From Tetradesmus obliquus (lineage: Eukaryota > Chlorophyta > Chlorophyceae > Sphaeropleales > Scenedesmaceae): a stretch of DNA of 64,000 bases. The notes beneath the pieces are model-generated. The model did no database searches. It saw only the letters and a program-made list of their open reading frames with translations, and was not told the origin of the DNA. The stretch lies in NCBI GenBank assembly GCA_030272155.1, contig CP126199.1, positions 4,638,501 through 4,702,500 on the forward strand, in the 5' to 3' direction. Numbering within the stretch: position 1 is the stretch's first letter; each line of letters opens with the position of its first letter. A program made the position numbers and the translations under genes. This document shows positions 10,701 to 23,038 of the stretch, piece after piece.

Positions 10701-13700
10701 AGAGGTTGCGCTGCGCACCGTGCAGTCCTACAGACTTCAATAGCAGCCTCAACAACTCACTCACCACTGCCTGCACTATTTTTTGTCCTTGCTGTGCTTG
10801 CCACACTGCAGGTCAAGCAGCAGCTGGCTCTCTCCCAGCAGCAGGCAGAGACCGCCACGGCAGCAGAGGCAGCGGCGCGTGCCGAGCTGCAGGCGCTGCA
10901 GCAGCAGCTGGAGCAGCACAAGGAGGAGGCGGGTGCGCAGGCGGAGGCCTTTGAGGCTGCTAAGATGCAGCTGCTGGCGCTGAAGGTCAAGGCGGCAGAG
11001 AACCGTGAGTGGCTGCTGGCTGCTGGCTGGTTGATTGTTGCAGCTGGTGCTGCTAAGCTGGGCTTTGCTTGCTGTCAATTATCACGATGCATACTTGTCT
11101 TGCAGGACGTTCTCATTTATGTTAGCAGGGTGCAGCAGCTCACCCAACCCAACAGCCTGAAGTCGCTGGGCATCTCAAGCTCAAATTCTACGTTTGCAGG
11201 AGAAAACTTTGTTTCTGCTGCTGACATCAGCTGTCACATTCGGTACTTTGCTGCGTTGTGCTGGCAGTATGTTTTGCTGCTGACGGTAGTTGCTACGTTG
11301 CCGACCCCGTTGCTTGTCAAACCTGCAGGCCAGCAGCTGGAGGAGGAGCGCGAGCGTGCCCTGACCCATGAGACCGCGGCTGAGCAGCTGCAGCAGCGCA
11401 TCGCCAGCCTGCAGCAGCTGCGCCGGCAGCAGCAGGACATGTACGGGCAGCAGGTCAACGCGCTGCTGGCGCAGATCCGTGAGGCACAGGCGCAGGTGGC
11501 AGAGGCTGCGGAGCTGCGCAGGAAGGCAGAGGAGAAGTGCACCACAGCACGTAAGTTGGTACAGTTACCTATGTGCGACTGGTTGACGGCTGCTTGATTT
11601 GTTATTGCTGTTTTGTGTGAGCTGCCTGGCGCATGGCTGGCACTGCAAGCATTGCTTTGTGCAGGTGGTGGCACAGCACTCCAGCTGGCGTGCCCAGCTA
11701 GCTTTGCATACTAGACGCACCAGCAGCGCACACCGATTGCCCAGCAAAAGTCGTGCCTGGCCCATCATGTCGATCACTGCCTGCTGTTATCTTTTTCCTA
11801 TGTATGACTTCCTGAGTCCCAAGTGCAGCCATGCGCCGCTTTGCTGAACTGGCCATGACCTGCACCACAATGCCCCTTTACCCCCCACTGCAGGTGATGA
11901 GATGGAGCGTCGCAAGCAGGAGCTGGTGCTGGCTCACAAGCAGCAGGAGGAGCTGGAGCAGCGCCTGGTGCAGCTCAGCGCGGCAGCAGCAGCAGGCCAG
12001 GCCCCCGCCCCGCTGGTGGGTCAGATGCTGCTGCAGCTGCAGAGCACCAGCGAGGATCTGGGCACGGCTGCAGAGGAGCTGCGTGAGCTGGAGACGCACT
12101 ACCTGCATGCACGTGAGTGGCACAGTACAGGTGTTCAATGGGCAGGTAGAAGGCTGGGCATACAGTTGGGCTGATGGTTAGGCATGGCTGCAGAGGAGCT
12201 GCGGGAGCTGGAGACGCACTACCTGCATGCAAGTGAGTGGTGTTTGCAGCTGTGCCTGTGTGTGTAGTTTATGCACATAGATGGCAGGTTTATGGATGGG
12301 ATTGGAGCTGGACATGGCTGCAGATGGGCTTGCGGTGTTGGAGGAGCACCACCTGCATACATCTTTGCATTCTGCAGCTGACTCAGTTCGCACACACCAC
12401 GCACACCATCCTTATGCACCATCCTTATGCTGGGCCTGCAGGTGGTGAGCTGGAAGCCTCTGAGGCCCATGCCCAGGAGCTGGTGGACCAGGTGCAGCAG
12501 CTGCAGCTGTCCCTGGAGAAGTCCACCTCAGCAGCGCAGCTGCAAGCAGAAGAGGCAGCGCAGCAGCACCGCGCGCTGCAGCAGCAGCTGCTGGAGCAGC
12601 AGGCGCAGCTGGAGCAGGACAGGGAGGCAATCGAGAGCTTGCAGGAACAGGCGCATGTGGCTAAGAGGGAGCTTGCGCTGCAGCAGCAGCTGGCGGAGGG
12701 CTTGCAGGAGCAGAGTGTGGCCCTGCAGGAGCAGCTGCAGAGCACTGCTGCTGCAAAGATGGCGGCGGAGGAGCGGGCGCACCAGCTGGCTGGGCAGCTG
12801 AGTGAGGCCAAGGAAGAGATGACTGTGCTGCAGCATGCACAGGTGCGCGGCAGCGGTAGCAGCAGCAGCCGGCGTTGTGCTGCCTGCTGTTATGATCCAG
12901 CAACAGGGCTGCATGGAGCCAGCTCATGGAAATGTCCTGCTGCTGTTAGCTGCCTTCGGTGTGTTACCTTGCTGCAGCTGAACACTGAACATTATAACAT
13001 TAGAACATGCTAATCGCCTTCGTGTCGTGTTTGTGTGTCCTGCAGGCTGAGACGGAGCAGGTGGCTGCGCAGGTGGCCGCTGACCTGGCGGCTGCGCGCG
13101 AGTGGGCCGCCACCAACAGCGAGCGCTTCATTGAGGTGCAGCGCCAGCTGGGCAGCTACCAGAGCGACCTGGCGGAGACACAGGTGCGTGTCTCGTTGAT
13201 AAAACATATCATAAATATATACTGTTGGGCGGCAGGCCGCCATCCCTTTTCCTTTGCATCTTCAGGGAGTTGCGCATGTTACGGCACAACAGCTTTCACC
13301 AGATGCGATGGTAGAAGGATGCATGGGCTGGCATTTGGAGGGGTTACAAACGTCAAAACAATGTCAAGCAACTAAACAGGCTTTTGTGGCTGCGCTTTGC
13401 AGGAGGACCTGCGTGAGACCAGCGCCCGCCTGGAGGCCACCCAAGCCAAGAAGGAGGCGATCGGCCAGGAGCTGGAAGTCACAAAGCAGCAGCTGGCAGA
13501 AGAGGTTGCAGCACACGGCACCACCCACGAGCAGCTGGCAGCCACGCGCATGCAGCTGCACACCCTGCAGGAGCAGTACCTGCTTGCACAGGATGAGCTG
13601 GAGGCAGAAAGGGAGCGCAGCAACCAGCTGCAGAAGGTTGTTGACCAGCTGCAGCAGCGTCTGGAGTCGCTGCAGCGCCTGAGGCAGCAGCAGAACGAGG

Positions 13701-14556
13701 TCGCACTGCAGCAGCGGCTGCAGTGGGAGCAGCAGCTGCAGAAGGGCCAGGAGGAGCAGCAGGATGCGCGTGCGGCGCTGGATGAGCTGCAGCAGGAGTA
13801 CTTTGCAGCATGTGAGTTACTCACATCGACCTGGGGTGTGCAGGCATTGGTCTTGCTTGCGGTTGTTTTGCGCCATAGTCGTTACATCCAGGGCACCTGT
13901 TTCATGCTTCGTTTGGAGCTTATTGTCTGTCGTGCTGCATTGCTCACCTGGTGTTGCGGCGCTCACTCCTTTGTTGCCCTCGCTGCTGCTGCTGGTGCTG
14001 CTGCTGCTGGTGCTGCTGCTGCTGCTGCTGCAGACGAGCGCCTGGACAATGAGCAGTCGCGTGTGCAGGGCCTGGAGGACATTGTGGGCCAGCTGGAGGC
14101 AAGGCTGGAGGAGCTGTCACAGCTGGCACTGTCCTCGCCGTCATCAGGTGCGCAACCACTCATCGAAGCAAGCGTCATCGCCAGGGTCGCCAGGGTTGCC
14201 AGGGTTGTAGAGTTGTGCATACTGCTTACTGCTTGCTGGCCGCTGTTGTTTGGTGGCTGCACCAACGCCGCGCGGCAGGCAGACTGTGTCATAGCGCTGC
14301 CACAGGACCGCAGTTAGCTGTGGATTCTGCTGGTGAGCTGTTGCCGTTGCCAAGCACCTCACAATAACCTCTGTCTTGCTGCTGTTGCTGTTGCCATGCT
14401 GCTGCTGCAGATGCATTGGAGATCGGCGGAACAAACGCGGAGATCATGGTGGTCAGCACGGCGCTGCGTGAGCAGTGGACGGAGGCGCGCTCCGCGCTGC
14501 AGACCAGCCGCAGCATGGTGGCAGTGCTGGAGGCGGAGTACAAGGAGTCACGTGAG

Positions 14557-14595
<39 letters not shown>

Positions 14596-16692
14596 AGGCC
14601 CTGCTATTGATTTTGGCGATGTTGTATATCGCAGCAGTGGTTCGTTGGAGTCTCAGCCACATTTTTTTATGGCTGTTAAAGTGCTGCGCCTTGCGCACGG
14701 GCATCGCCTGTGCCAAAGGAACGTGCCCGTGAATCTTCCGGCCGTCTCTCTGGCGCTGCTGCAGGCGTTGCTGTTATTGTGGAGCACAGCCACCAAGATT
14801 TCAGGTCGTTGGGTTCAGAATGAAAAAAATGTGTGTTACAGATGTCCCTGCCCTGCATTCTGCCCGTTACTGTCTGTTCTGCTACCGCAGGCGTTGCTGT
14901 TGATGTGGAGCACGACCACTTCAACCAGGTGGAGGAATCCCTGGAGTTCCTGCAGGAGCGCCTGGCAGCAGCAGAAGCCGCCGGCGCCACTGAATCCGAG
15001 GAGTACGAGCGCAGCACGGCTGAGCTGCACCAGCAGCTGGAGGCCCAGGCCAGCAAGCTTGTGGCCAGCCAGCTGAGGATTGCTACTCTCAAAGAGGAGC
15101 TGGAGCAGTCGAAGAAGCGGTTGGAGGATGAGCAGGATCATGAGCAGCAGCTGCTGCAGCGCGCAAAGCAGCTGGAGGCAGATGCAGAGGCAGCAGGACG
15201 CACTGTGGAGGAGATGCAGGCTGAAGCTGACGCTGCTGCAGCTGCTGCTGCTCCTGCGCAGCAGCAGGGCTTGCAGGACAGGGTGCAGCCGCATGCAGCA
15301 GAAGGGCGTGCAGTGCAGACAGCCAAGACATCACAGTTTGCGCTGGCGCTTGCAGAGACGTCTGCAGCTGCAGCAAAGCCGATGGAGCTGTCAGAGGCCC
15401 TGGCAAGCGCCGAGGAGCAGCAGCAGCAGCAGCAGCGTCCTGCGCTGCCGCTGCTTGGGTATGACCACGACACCCAGCAGCAGCTGCAGGCGCAGCACGA
15501 TGACCTGGCCAATCTGGAGGCAGAGCAGCTCCTGCAGCAGCTTGATGCGGTACTGGAGCTGTCAAGTGCAGGTGGCAGCAGGCCCAGCAGCCGTACTGCC
15601 TCACCTACAGGCAGTACAGGTGGCAGCGGCAGTACACGCAGGCCGAAGACGCCTGACATGGCGCTTGTGCGCAAGCATGTGGAGGATATGGCGAAGCAGT
15701 ATGTAAAGCGGCTGGCTGTAGCAGAGGAGGAGCTGCGGGCAGTACGCACGGTGTGGCAGCAGGCAGAGGCGGAGCTGAATGCGCTGCGGAAGCAGCAGCA
15801 TTCACTGGCACCACAGCAGCAGCAGCAGGGGTCAGGTGCTATGGAGGAAGTTGAGCCTGTGTCTGCTCAGCAGGAGGCGGAAGCAGCAGCGAGTGAGCAG
15901 CTGCTGGGCAACCGATCTCCCTCCCTGAACAGGTGGGGTCTTGAGCGCTCCAAGGAGGATTTCTTTGCTGCTGCTGCTGCCAGCCCTGCTGCTGCGGCAG
16001 CAGCAGCTGCCGCTGATGACAGTGATGATGAGGACACCGATGAGTACGGCTGCAATGACTATGAGGATGATTACGATGGCAGCGCAGCCAGCCGGAGCAG
16101 CTTGGAGGAGGACCAGCTGCAGCAGCTGCAGCACATGCAGGCTATCCCTCCCTCGCCACGGAGCCGCGCAGTGTATGAGCTAGTGCAGATGTCTCCTGTG
16201 TTTGGGGAGCAGACTGTGTCTGGCAGCAGCAATGCGGCAGCAGATGCGGAGCATGCCATGCCAGGCAATATGGTGGTGGATCTGCCGCCGCCTGTGTTTG
16301 GCAGCGGTTCTGCGGGGCCTGAACCCTCCTCGGCTGCTGTGGGGCTGAAGGGCAGCCTGGATGAGATGGATAGCCTGGGGTATAACGGCCTGCCTAGGGC
16401 GGCAAGCCCTAATGTGCAGCAGCAGCAGCAGGGTGAGGAGCAGCAGCAGGGGCGTGGCAGCTGGCGCACTCCAGTGGTGGGTGCAGTTGCAGTGGAGGCT
16501 CTGGCGGTGTTTGCTGCGGCTGTTGCTGTTGGCCAGCAGCAGGAGCAGCAGCAGGAGCAGCCGCAGCAGGGTATGACCCAGGCTGATGCGTCAGCTGTGC
16601 AGAAGGCTGTGGTGAAGGGCGTGCGCAGCAGCAACCCTTATGTGCACGTGCATGTGCACTGCAAGTCTCCCGACACACCACGCAGCGCATGA
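4730..16692 (+). CDS. Giant coiled-coil protein, probably plastid targeted (about 2545 aa)
   Basis: Seventeen exons join without a frame break: 4730-4948, 5185-5340, 5623-6038, 6354-7986, 8218-8593, 8813-9148, 9420-9607, 9877-10551, 10812-11004, 11329-11550, 11894-12112, 12442-12842, 13046-13183, 13403-13811, 14034-14147, 14411-14551, 14891-16692. They sum to 7638 nt. Residues 1-45 are Ser/Arg/Thr rich like a transit peptide. A hydrophobic AAMLGLASLGVVAANPAAG segment follows, then a poly-Gln region. A second hydrophobic stretch (LVLSGGFVAFAGGATAGAAA) lies in exon 4. The rest is almost continuous Glu/Gln/Leu/Ala coiled coil. Exon 17 ends in an acidic DDSDDEDTDEYG tract and a hydrophobic VVGAVAVEALAVFAAAVAVG near the C-terminus. 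The layout recalls the thylakoid protein MFP1 or golgins, but I cannot show homology. Intron 2 starts with GC. Confidence 0.75.
5341..5622 (+). other. GC-AG intron
   Basis: Exon 2 of the coiled-coil gene ends in GAG followed by GCAAGT, the classical GC-type 5' splice site. The acceptor is CTGCAG at 5617-5622. No GT donor nearby preserves the frame. Every other intron I modelled in the window starts with GT. Confidence 0.7.
12181..12232 (+). repeat. Echo of coiled-coil exon 11 end and donor
   Basis: Positions 12061-12112 and the following donor are duplicated at 12181-12232, an offset of 120 bp, with three substitutions in the exon part. A CAG at 12191-12193 makes 12194-12232 a possible 39-nt exon. 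Spliced after exon 11 it would insert 13 residues in frame and keep phase 1 into exon 12. A weaker third copy lies at about 12313-12360. Confidence 0.8.
14558..14596 (+). repeat. (CTG)n tract directly after a 5' splice site
   Basis: Intron 16 of the coiled-coil gene begins with a GTGAGT donor that runs straight into about 13 CTG triplets ending in CTGCAG. It is a simple-sequence tract that could expand. The CTGCAG end could also act as a decoy acceptor. Confidence 0.85.
14767..14806 (+). repeat. Echo of coiled-coil exon 17 start and acceptor
   Basis: The sequence following CTGCAG at 14767 mirrors the first 40 bp of exon 17 (14891 onward), at an offset of 124 bp with several substitutions. 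It keeps a CAG acceptor and ends in AG|GTCG. Included as an exon it would break the frame, so it is probably a non-functional duplicate. Confidence 0.65.
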
Positions 16693-19600
16693 AAGGTGGC
16701 AGGCCCACAAGGGTGATTGAAGTTGGACAGGAGTGATGGTATGGTGTTGTCTGGCCGGCGCTCTTTGTGTGGTTGAGCTCTCAAAGCAGGGTTTGTGCCG
16801 TGTTGAGTGTGCTACAGTTGGCACGTGCTTTCCAGCAGGAGTTGCTGGGTGAGGACGGGGCAGCAGGCAATGCTGTAACTGGCAGGAGCTTCTGAAGTTG
16901 AAGTGACGGGGCATGTGGCATATCATATGCATGGCTGAGCAGGGCTGCTGGTTGTGCGCTGCTCAGCCAGGAAGCAGCCTCTGCTACACGTTGAAGTGCG
17001 CCCTGCGCACACATGGGTTGCCGCTAGTGAATGGAGCATACTATCTTCAAACATGACAGCCTTTTGTAAAGCGTGTGCTTCTTTTGTGTGAAATGACATG
17101 CTCCTACAGCTGGAGTGAGTTGTGCACATGCCTGCAGGGCTTGCTGTATGCTGGCATATGCTGTGTATGTATGTCCAGGGTTTGGCTGAGAGTTGGCGAT
17201 CTGTTTTGTTCAAATCAAAGTGACACCACAAGGGCTGGAACTGTCTGCACAAATAATGCAGCAGCGGCAGCAGGATGTGCGCTGTTTACAAATGCTGTGT
17301 TGTTTACATAAGCGTGAACTATGATGCGCAGAGGTGTGTTCTATGTGTGCGAGGGCATGCAGGTGATCTAGCCTCAGGTGCAGCTGGCTGCTTACAGTTT
17401 GTGCGATGAAGCCGGTGTGCGTGAGGCAACACATAGTTGAATGAACAGCAGCAGAACAGCGAACGGTCGCGTGCATGTTGCTTGCAGGATGAGGTTGGCA
17501 GGGCAGTTGCTGCTCGTGCGGCTTACTGGACAGCACATTGCTTGCATTTGCGTGGTTCATCGTGTTTACACATGCAGCGCAGCATTGCATCCATCTGGCA
17601 TCTCTTTCTGTTCTTGAAGGGCCTCATCACGCAGTGCTTGTTGTAGGAGCGTTGACCATATGTGTTTGAGTCGGCAATGCAATGCATGCTCTCCTGTTTC
17701 ACATCCGCTGTACACAGCTTGGAACAAAGGCAAGCCACAATGGGGTGGTGCCTCTGACGGAGAGGATGTGGCAAGGGAAACTGACCGTCTTTCTCGCTGA
17801 TAGTTTACATCTCTAGCTGCTCTCAGAGTGCCTGGCTGTCTCAGCCAGCATGATATGTCCAACCATCAACGGCATGCGCTGCTTGCGGGGCTTACAGCAG
17901 AGCCGCTACTTCTGTAGGGCAGAAGGTTTGGCATGTGCAGCAGCTTGCTGCCTGGTGCCTCATATGTGCATACCTTGCCCTGGGCTGCAACAAGCAGCCC
18001 AAGCTTATGGGTCTTGGTCTACTTACTGCGCAACACTTGTGTGCTCTCGTACGTAAGGGTCCAATGTTGCGCTTTGCTCTGTTTGCCCGTTTCTTTTTTT
18101 CAATGTGTGCGTGGGTTGTGGTTTAAGACCTTGCTGTTTGTGGCTCTAGCTGGCTGCTGGTTTCGTGCACGCTGGTTGTGCACTGCAGCAGCGTGGTTCA
18201 CAATGTTTAGAGCGTCAGGTTCAAGACCGTTCTTGCTATGCTGTTTAATACCTGCCTACAAGGAGGTGCAGCACATATAGACCAATAAATGTTACTCCTA
18301 TGATAGCTTTGCTAGTCCCTTATGTCGCTTATTCAGCTTCCTTGTCAGCCTGAGCTGGTGGTTGTGTGTGTCAAAGGGTTCGCTGCATCAGCTGTGGCTG
18401 AGTGATTTGTTCTCCTTGGCTTACGTGAGTGTCTCTCATGTGCCAGGCATTCTTGTGTACCTTGCATGTAGACCTTAGCTGTGTGCGTAGTTTTCAACGT
18501 TATCGTAGTTCCATTCTTGACCTGTACGGTAGAAACACAGTGCTATCTGGCAGCAGGATTGGTGGTGTATGGGCAGTTGGTGTAGCTGTCGTGTCTGCAG
18601 CGGCCCCTGCTGCTGCAGCAGTTCAGCAGCGTGCTGCGCCTAGCGTGCTGTTGCGCGATTTTGAACCATCTGTGCATGCTGTGGCCATTGCTCGTCTACA
18701 AATGGCCAGCATTGCATGCAAACTGTGCAGTGCCCCAACGCACATCATGTGCGTTCAGAGTGTGATGTCAGATGGTGGCGGTGCTCCAGTTCCTGGCTTG
18801 GTGAGACAGGCCTGGAAACACCTTATGATGAATATGGGTTGGTATGTAACATCCAAGGAGGTTTATTTTTAGCTGATTATGCAGGCGCCACGGCAGCATG
18901 CAGATCTGTCATGCAAGTGCTGCATGTGCACATGGCACGTGCCAGGCTGGCAGGATAACCCAGGGCACACGCCTGGCTGTGTTGTAAGAGCAGCCCTCAA
19001 TGATGTAGAGGGTGACGGAAAGCATTGGTGTGCCCAACCGCTTCAGGATGTCCTGCATGCCCTGGCCCTTGGCCAGTGCATCCACGTGCGATGCTCTGCG
19101 TGCATGCCTCACTGTCAGGCTCAGCTGCAGTTGCAGGCGCTAGCGATGTCGACAACCAGGGGACGTATGCACCCTTAGCGCAGACCAAGAGCTTATGAAC
19201 ATCAATTAACAGTTCAACCGCACCACACAGCATCGAAGGCGCAGAGTTGGGAGTCGAGTTGCATAGAGGTGCCGTTTCAAACCAGATAACAGCTCGCTCA
19301 TCAGACGAGCCAGAGGAGCTGATTCTAAGACACCACAACTTTTATTGAATTGTTCTTGTTTTTTGTTATGAGGCTTGCGGCGAAGAGCTGCTGCAGAGCA
19401 CAGCGGTTCGGTGTATTGCTTGCCAACAACCCGTCTGGACCAACCCACATCATACATACTACAATCATCGAAGCTTACCACATTATATTTCATCAGCAGA
19501 CATCGAGCTCTCCCAAGTACACATGCTGCCCTGAACTGTCATAAGTGCAGCACGTCTCCAGCATGCAAGGCATCCTATCCACCAGCAACCCCCTGTTCCA

Positions 19601-19904
19601 CGTGAACACAGGGCAAGATTTTCAGCAGGGACCTTTATCTCCACCATCTCCCACGAGGTCAGCATGGTACTGAAGCAGCTGCGAGTGCAGCAGCAGCACA
19701 CTAGAATGCAAGCATGCTAGCATTGTTCTGTATGGTGACTGGCTTGCAAGTATACTCAAGTGTTGTTGAACTTTCACAACAGCACCGTCTTTCGGCGGTG
19801 TATATGAAAGCCCAGTTTGTGTTCCAGTACCTCTTTCCAGCAACCCAGCCCAGCACCTGCGGCAGGTCACTTGCAGTACTTGCATGCAGATTCACAGCAT
19901 AACC
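16693..19904. other. Intergenic region, coiled-coil gene to membrane gene A
   Basis: About 3.2 kb with 3'-untranslated sequence of the coiled-coil gene at its left end. Open frames here (for example 147 codons at 18429-18872) lack motifs, repeats or matching splice sites. I find no RNA gene by eye. Confidence 0.45.
16874..16878 (+). terminator. Possible polyadenylation signal TGTAA
   Basis: TGTAA is the usual polyadenylation signal of chlorophycean algae. This is the first one after the coiled-coil stop codon, about 180 nt downstream. The motif is short and the call rests on position alone. Confidence 0.3.
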
Positions 19905-22192
19905 ATGTTCCCTGCATGCTTCAGGGAGTACCCAACAGCACAGACTGAGCAGCAGCAGGGTCACTCTGCAATCACATCCCAGCAACCCCAGCAGCAGCAA
20001 CAGCAGCCCAGGAAGCAGCCAGCACCACAGTGGGGTGGCGAGGACGCTCCCACACGCCAGCAGTGTGCATGGGCTTGCTGCAAGGCAGTACCATGGATCC
20101 CTCTGCTGTGCACAATGCTGACAGCAGGAGCTCTCATTGTCTGGTAAGCAGTGCGTGTGAATGCTGATGGGGTTTTTTTTATCGGCTCAAGCGTTTTCGT
20201 GCAGCAGCTGAAGCAAGATGCACCAATAGCGATAGCTGAGGCGGGGCTGCTTGTCTTGATGAACACCGTGCTGTTTGTGACACTGGCCAGCAATATGTTG
20301 GCAATAAACTCGCTGGATCGACCAAGCTGCTGGATGGATGGCAGCAGCCTGTGCCGGCATGCAATGACAAGCACAGCTGCCATGATGCACTGATGACTGC
20401 AGCCTGCATTCTTATCCACAGCAAGCATGCCAAGTCGATGCTGTACATTTTTGCCTGCAATGTGTGTGCTGATAAACGCCTTGCAGGAGCGTGCACTCCG
20501 ACCGCGTGACAGCGTCACTGCTGTCAGTGCTAGAGAGGATGCGGGCTCCAGAGAGCATTGCTGCTGGCGTCAACGGCTTTGTCAAAATGCTCAAGGTGGT
20601 CATGCTGGCTGCAGTCAGTGCAGTGGTGGGGCTGCTGCTCTTGCTGTTCATTTACAGGCAGCAGCAGGTTCAGCAGAAGCGCCGGGCCCTGAGATATGCA
20701 GGTGGGTGCGTGATCGGTAGTGTACTGTGCAGCTGTCGCAGTAGTTTGCAACAATGGATTATGTGCAGCGTAAAGCGTCTCATCTGCTGCAGATGCATAT
20801 CAAGCAATGCTGCTGGCCAGTCATTCCTGCAGTTGCTCTCAAATGCCCAAGCAATAAGGTGCATATGCACACCGGCGTGTTGACTGGGGATCGCACAAGC
20901 AGGCGTACTTGCTGCTCAGTGCTGCACTGCTACTGGTGTGACTTTGCTGTCATGCAGACTGGCCACATGGCTGTAGGGTGCACGCGTATGTCGGCATCAC
21001 CGCCGCACTGCTGCTGCTGCTGTGGCTGATCTCGGCTGGGCTGGCGTGCGTGCTGTGCTTTGCTGCCACCAGCGGCGGTGTGGCACTGGTGGGAGACATG
21101 GCAGCCAGCAGGGCATTCAGGTGGGGCGGAAATTCACAAAGGATGGTGCACTGAAACACACGTATGTTTCCACATCGCAGCTGTGTGGTTGTGTGTGCCG
21201 CCCAAGCCGCTTTCCTGCAAGTTGAGGTGTTGACGTATTGATTAGTTGTGTTTGGCAGCCTTGTTAGTCAGCTCAGCTGCCATATACGAGTGTGCTGCAG
21301 CTGCTGACAAGCGTGGTTCGTTGCTTATTGGTGTTGATGCTGTGTTGCAACACAGGCATGCTGTGCTCAACAATGTCACAACCACGCATGTGAACGTGAA
21401 TGAGACGGTCACACGCCTCACGGAGGCATCAGCCGAGTTCAAGCGCCGCATGGCTGAGACGCCAGCGCAGCTGCGCTTGACGCCCTGGTTTGGGGGCTTG
21501 GAGAAAGGCATCGGCCGGCTGCTGGACAATGCAGTGCAGGACATCAGTGCAAGCAGCTACTGCCCGGCGTACTGCTTGGACATGTCGCCAGTAGCAAGTG
21601 AGTGGCGGTGGGGTTGAGATGCTGCTGCATGCAGGGCCTCAACAGCCAGCAGTTGCTTGTGACCCTCAGCCATGTATAGCATGAGTGTGTGGTATGAACA
21701 ACGTAGCTTTGCACAAGAAATTGCACAGGTGTTTTGTTTATTGCATGTTCAAGCATACCTTCTCATGGTTGTGGCTCTGTTGGTGGCTGCTCTCCTCCAC
21801 TCCTGCAGGCTTGATGCCATGGGTCAACAGCACAAGTATGAACACATGCGTGTGCGGTCAGCAGACATTGTTTGGGCTGCAACAGCAGTTCAGCCGCACG
21901 TTCAAGGATGCTCTGGCTGCCTGCGTTGCTCTGGCCGTGCTGCTGCTGTCGGGTGAGCAGCGGTGGTACATGCTGGGCTGATCCGGTAGCCTGCGCTAGC
22001 AGCCACTTGTGTCATCAGCAGCTCACGTAATGGCACAGCCCATGTTGCAATGTGTGTGTAGGCTGCAGCCAGCTGTGTCATGCCAGCCGGCCAAAACAGA
22101 CATCATGGCACCAGTAATGTAGGCTCACAGCCTGTTTGCCACTCAGCATCGCCAGCTGCCACCACTACGTCCTAAACGGCCCCATCAGAAAA

Positions 22193-22225
<33 letters not shown>

Positions 22226-23038
22226 TGGCATGCTGTGTTGCTGCCATGCAGCCTCCTGGCTGCTGGTGTACGGCGTGGGCAGCTGCGCCTCTGCGCGCCG
22301 CGACCACCAGGCCGCACGCCTCTCCTTCGAAAATGAGCAGCAGACAGCGCACCAGCGCGACCACCGCGTGCGCAACTGGATGCGCGAAGCGCCGCAGCAC
22401 ACCTACTCGCCCTACCCAGCTACTGCCGGCGAGTATTATCGCGGCAGCGGAGGTGGCGTGGGGGGCGGCGGCCGCATGGCAGAGCGCAGCAGCGGTGGCG
22501 GCTTTGATGTCGGCGGCGACCAGCAGCGGCAGGTGCAGCTGATGGCTCCTGAGCTGCGCAGCAGCCTGAGCCCCAGCCCCAGGAAGGCTTCCTGCAAGAG
22601 CAAGGAGGACTGGCCCTCAGCTACAGCAGCTGCTGACAGCCGCCTGGTGAGCGGATGGATGTGGATTGACTGACATGATAAGGAAAACTTGGTGGCAGCA
22701 GCAGATGCGCGCATGCATGCGCGTGAGGCGGTGCATGCATGCAGCAATATCCCTGAGTTGCCAGAGGGCCGTCTGAACTTGTGGGCTGACGCGGTGCGCT
22801 TATTGGCCTGTGGTGCTGCAACTTGCTACTGCTGCTACTGTTGGCGCAGGTTGGTGATGTGGAGCAGCCGGCCTTGCGGGGCAGCGACCAGCAGCCAGGC
22901 ATTTCAGCAGGCCTGCAGGGAGGTGCCAATGAGACCCTGCGCAGCAGCGTGGCCAGCGGCACTAGCCAGCAGCAGCAGCAGCGCCATGTGCAGCTGCAGC
23001 CACCGAGGCGCCGCTGGAATGACAGCTGGAGGCGCTGA
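19905..23038 (+). CDS. Four-span membrane protein with Cys-rich loop (gene A)
   Basis: Seven exons, 19905-20143, 20487-20701, 20958-21120, 21272-21597, 21809-21952, 22252-22646 and 22850-23038, join in phase to 556 aa. Four hydrophobic spans are visible: CCKAVPWIPLLCTMLTAGAL, VVMLAAVSAVVGLLLLLFIY, ITAALLLLLWLISAGLACVL, and AACVALAVLLLSASWLLVYG, the last built across exons 5 and 6. The loop between spans 3 and 4 carries CPAYCLDM and CVCG cysteine pairs and NVT/NET-type glycosylation sequons, suggesting a lumenal or extracellular loop. The tail after ARRD is Gly/Gln/Ser rich and probably cytoplasmic. Topology resembles tetraspanins, but the CCG motif is absent. Gene B is a paralogue. The first Met is uncertain: exon 1 may instead begin after CAG at 19923. 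Function unknown. Confidence 0.7.

Noticed and set aside
18429..18872. 147-codon open frame between the coiled-coil gene and gene A
   Set aside because: No recognisable domain, no splice partner, and composition like the surrounding non-coding DNA.
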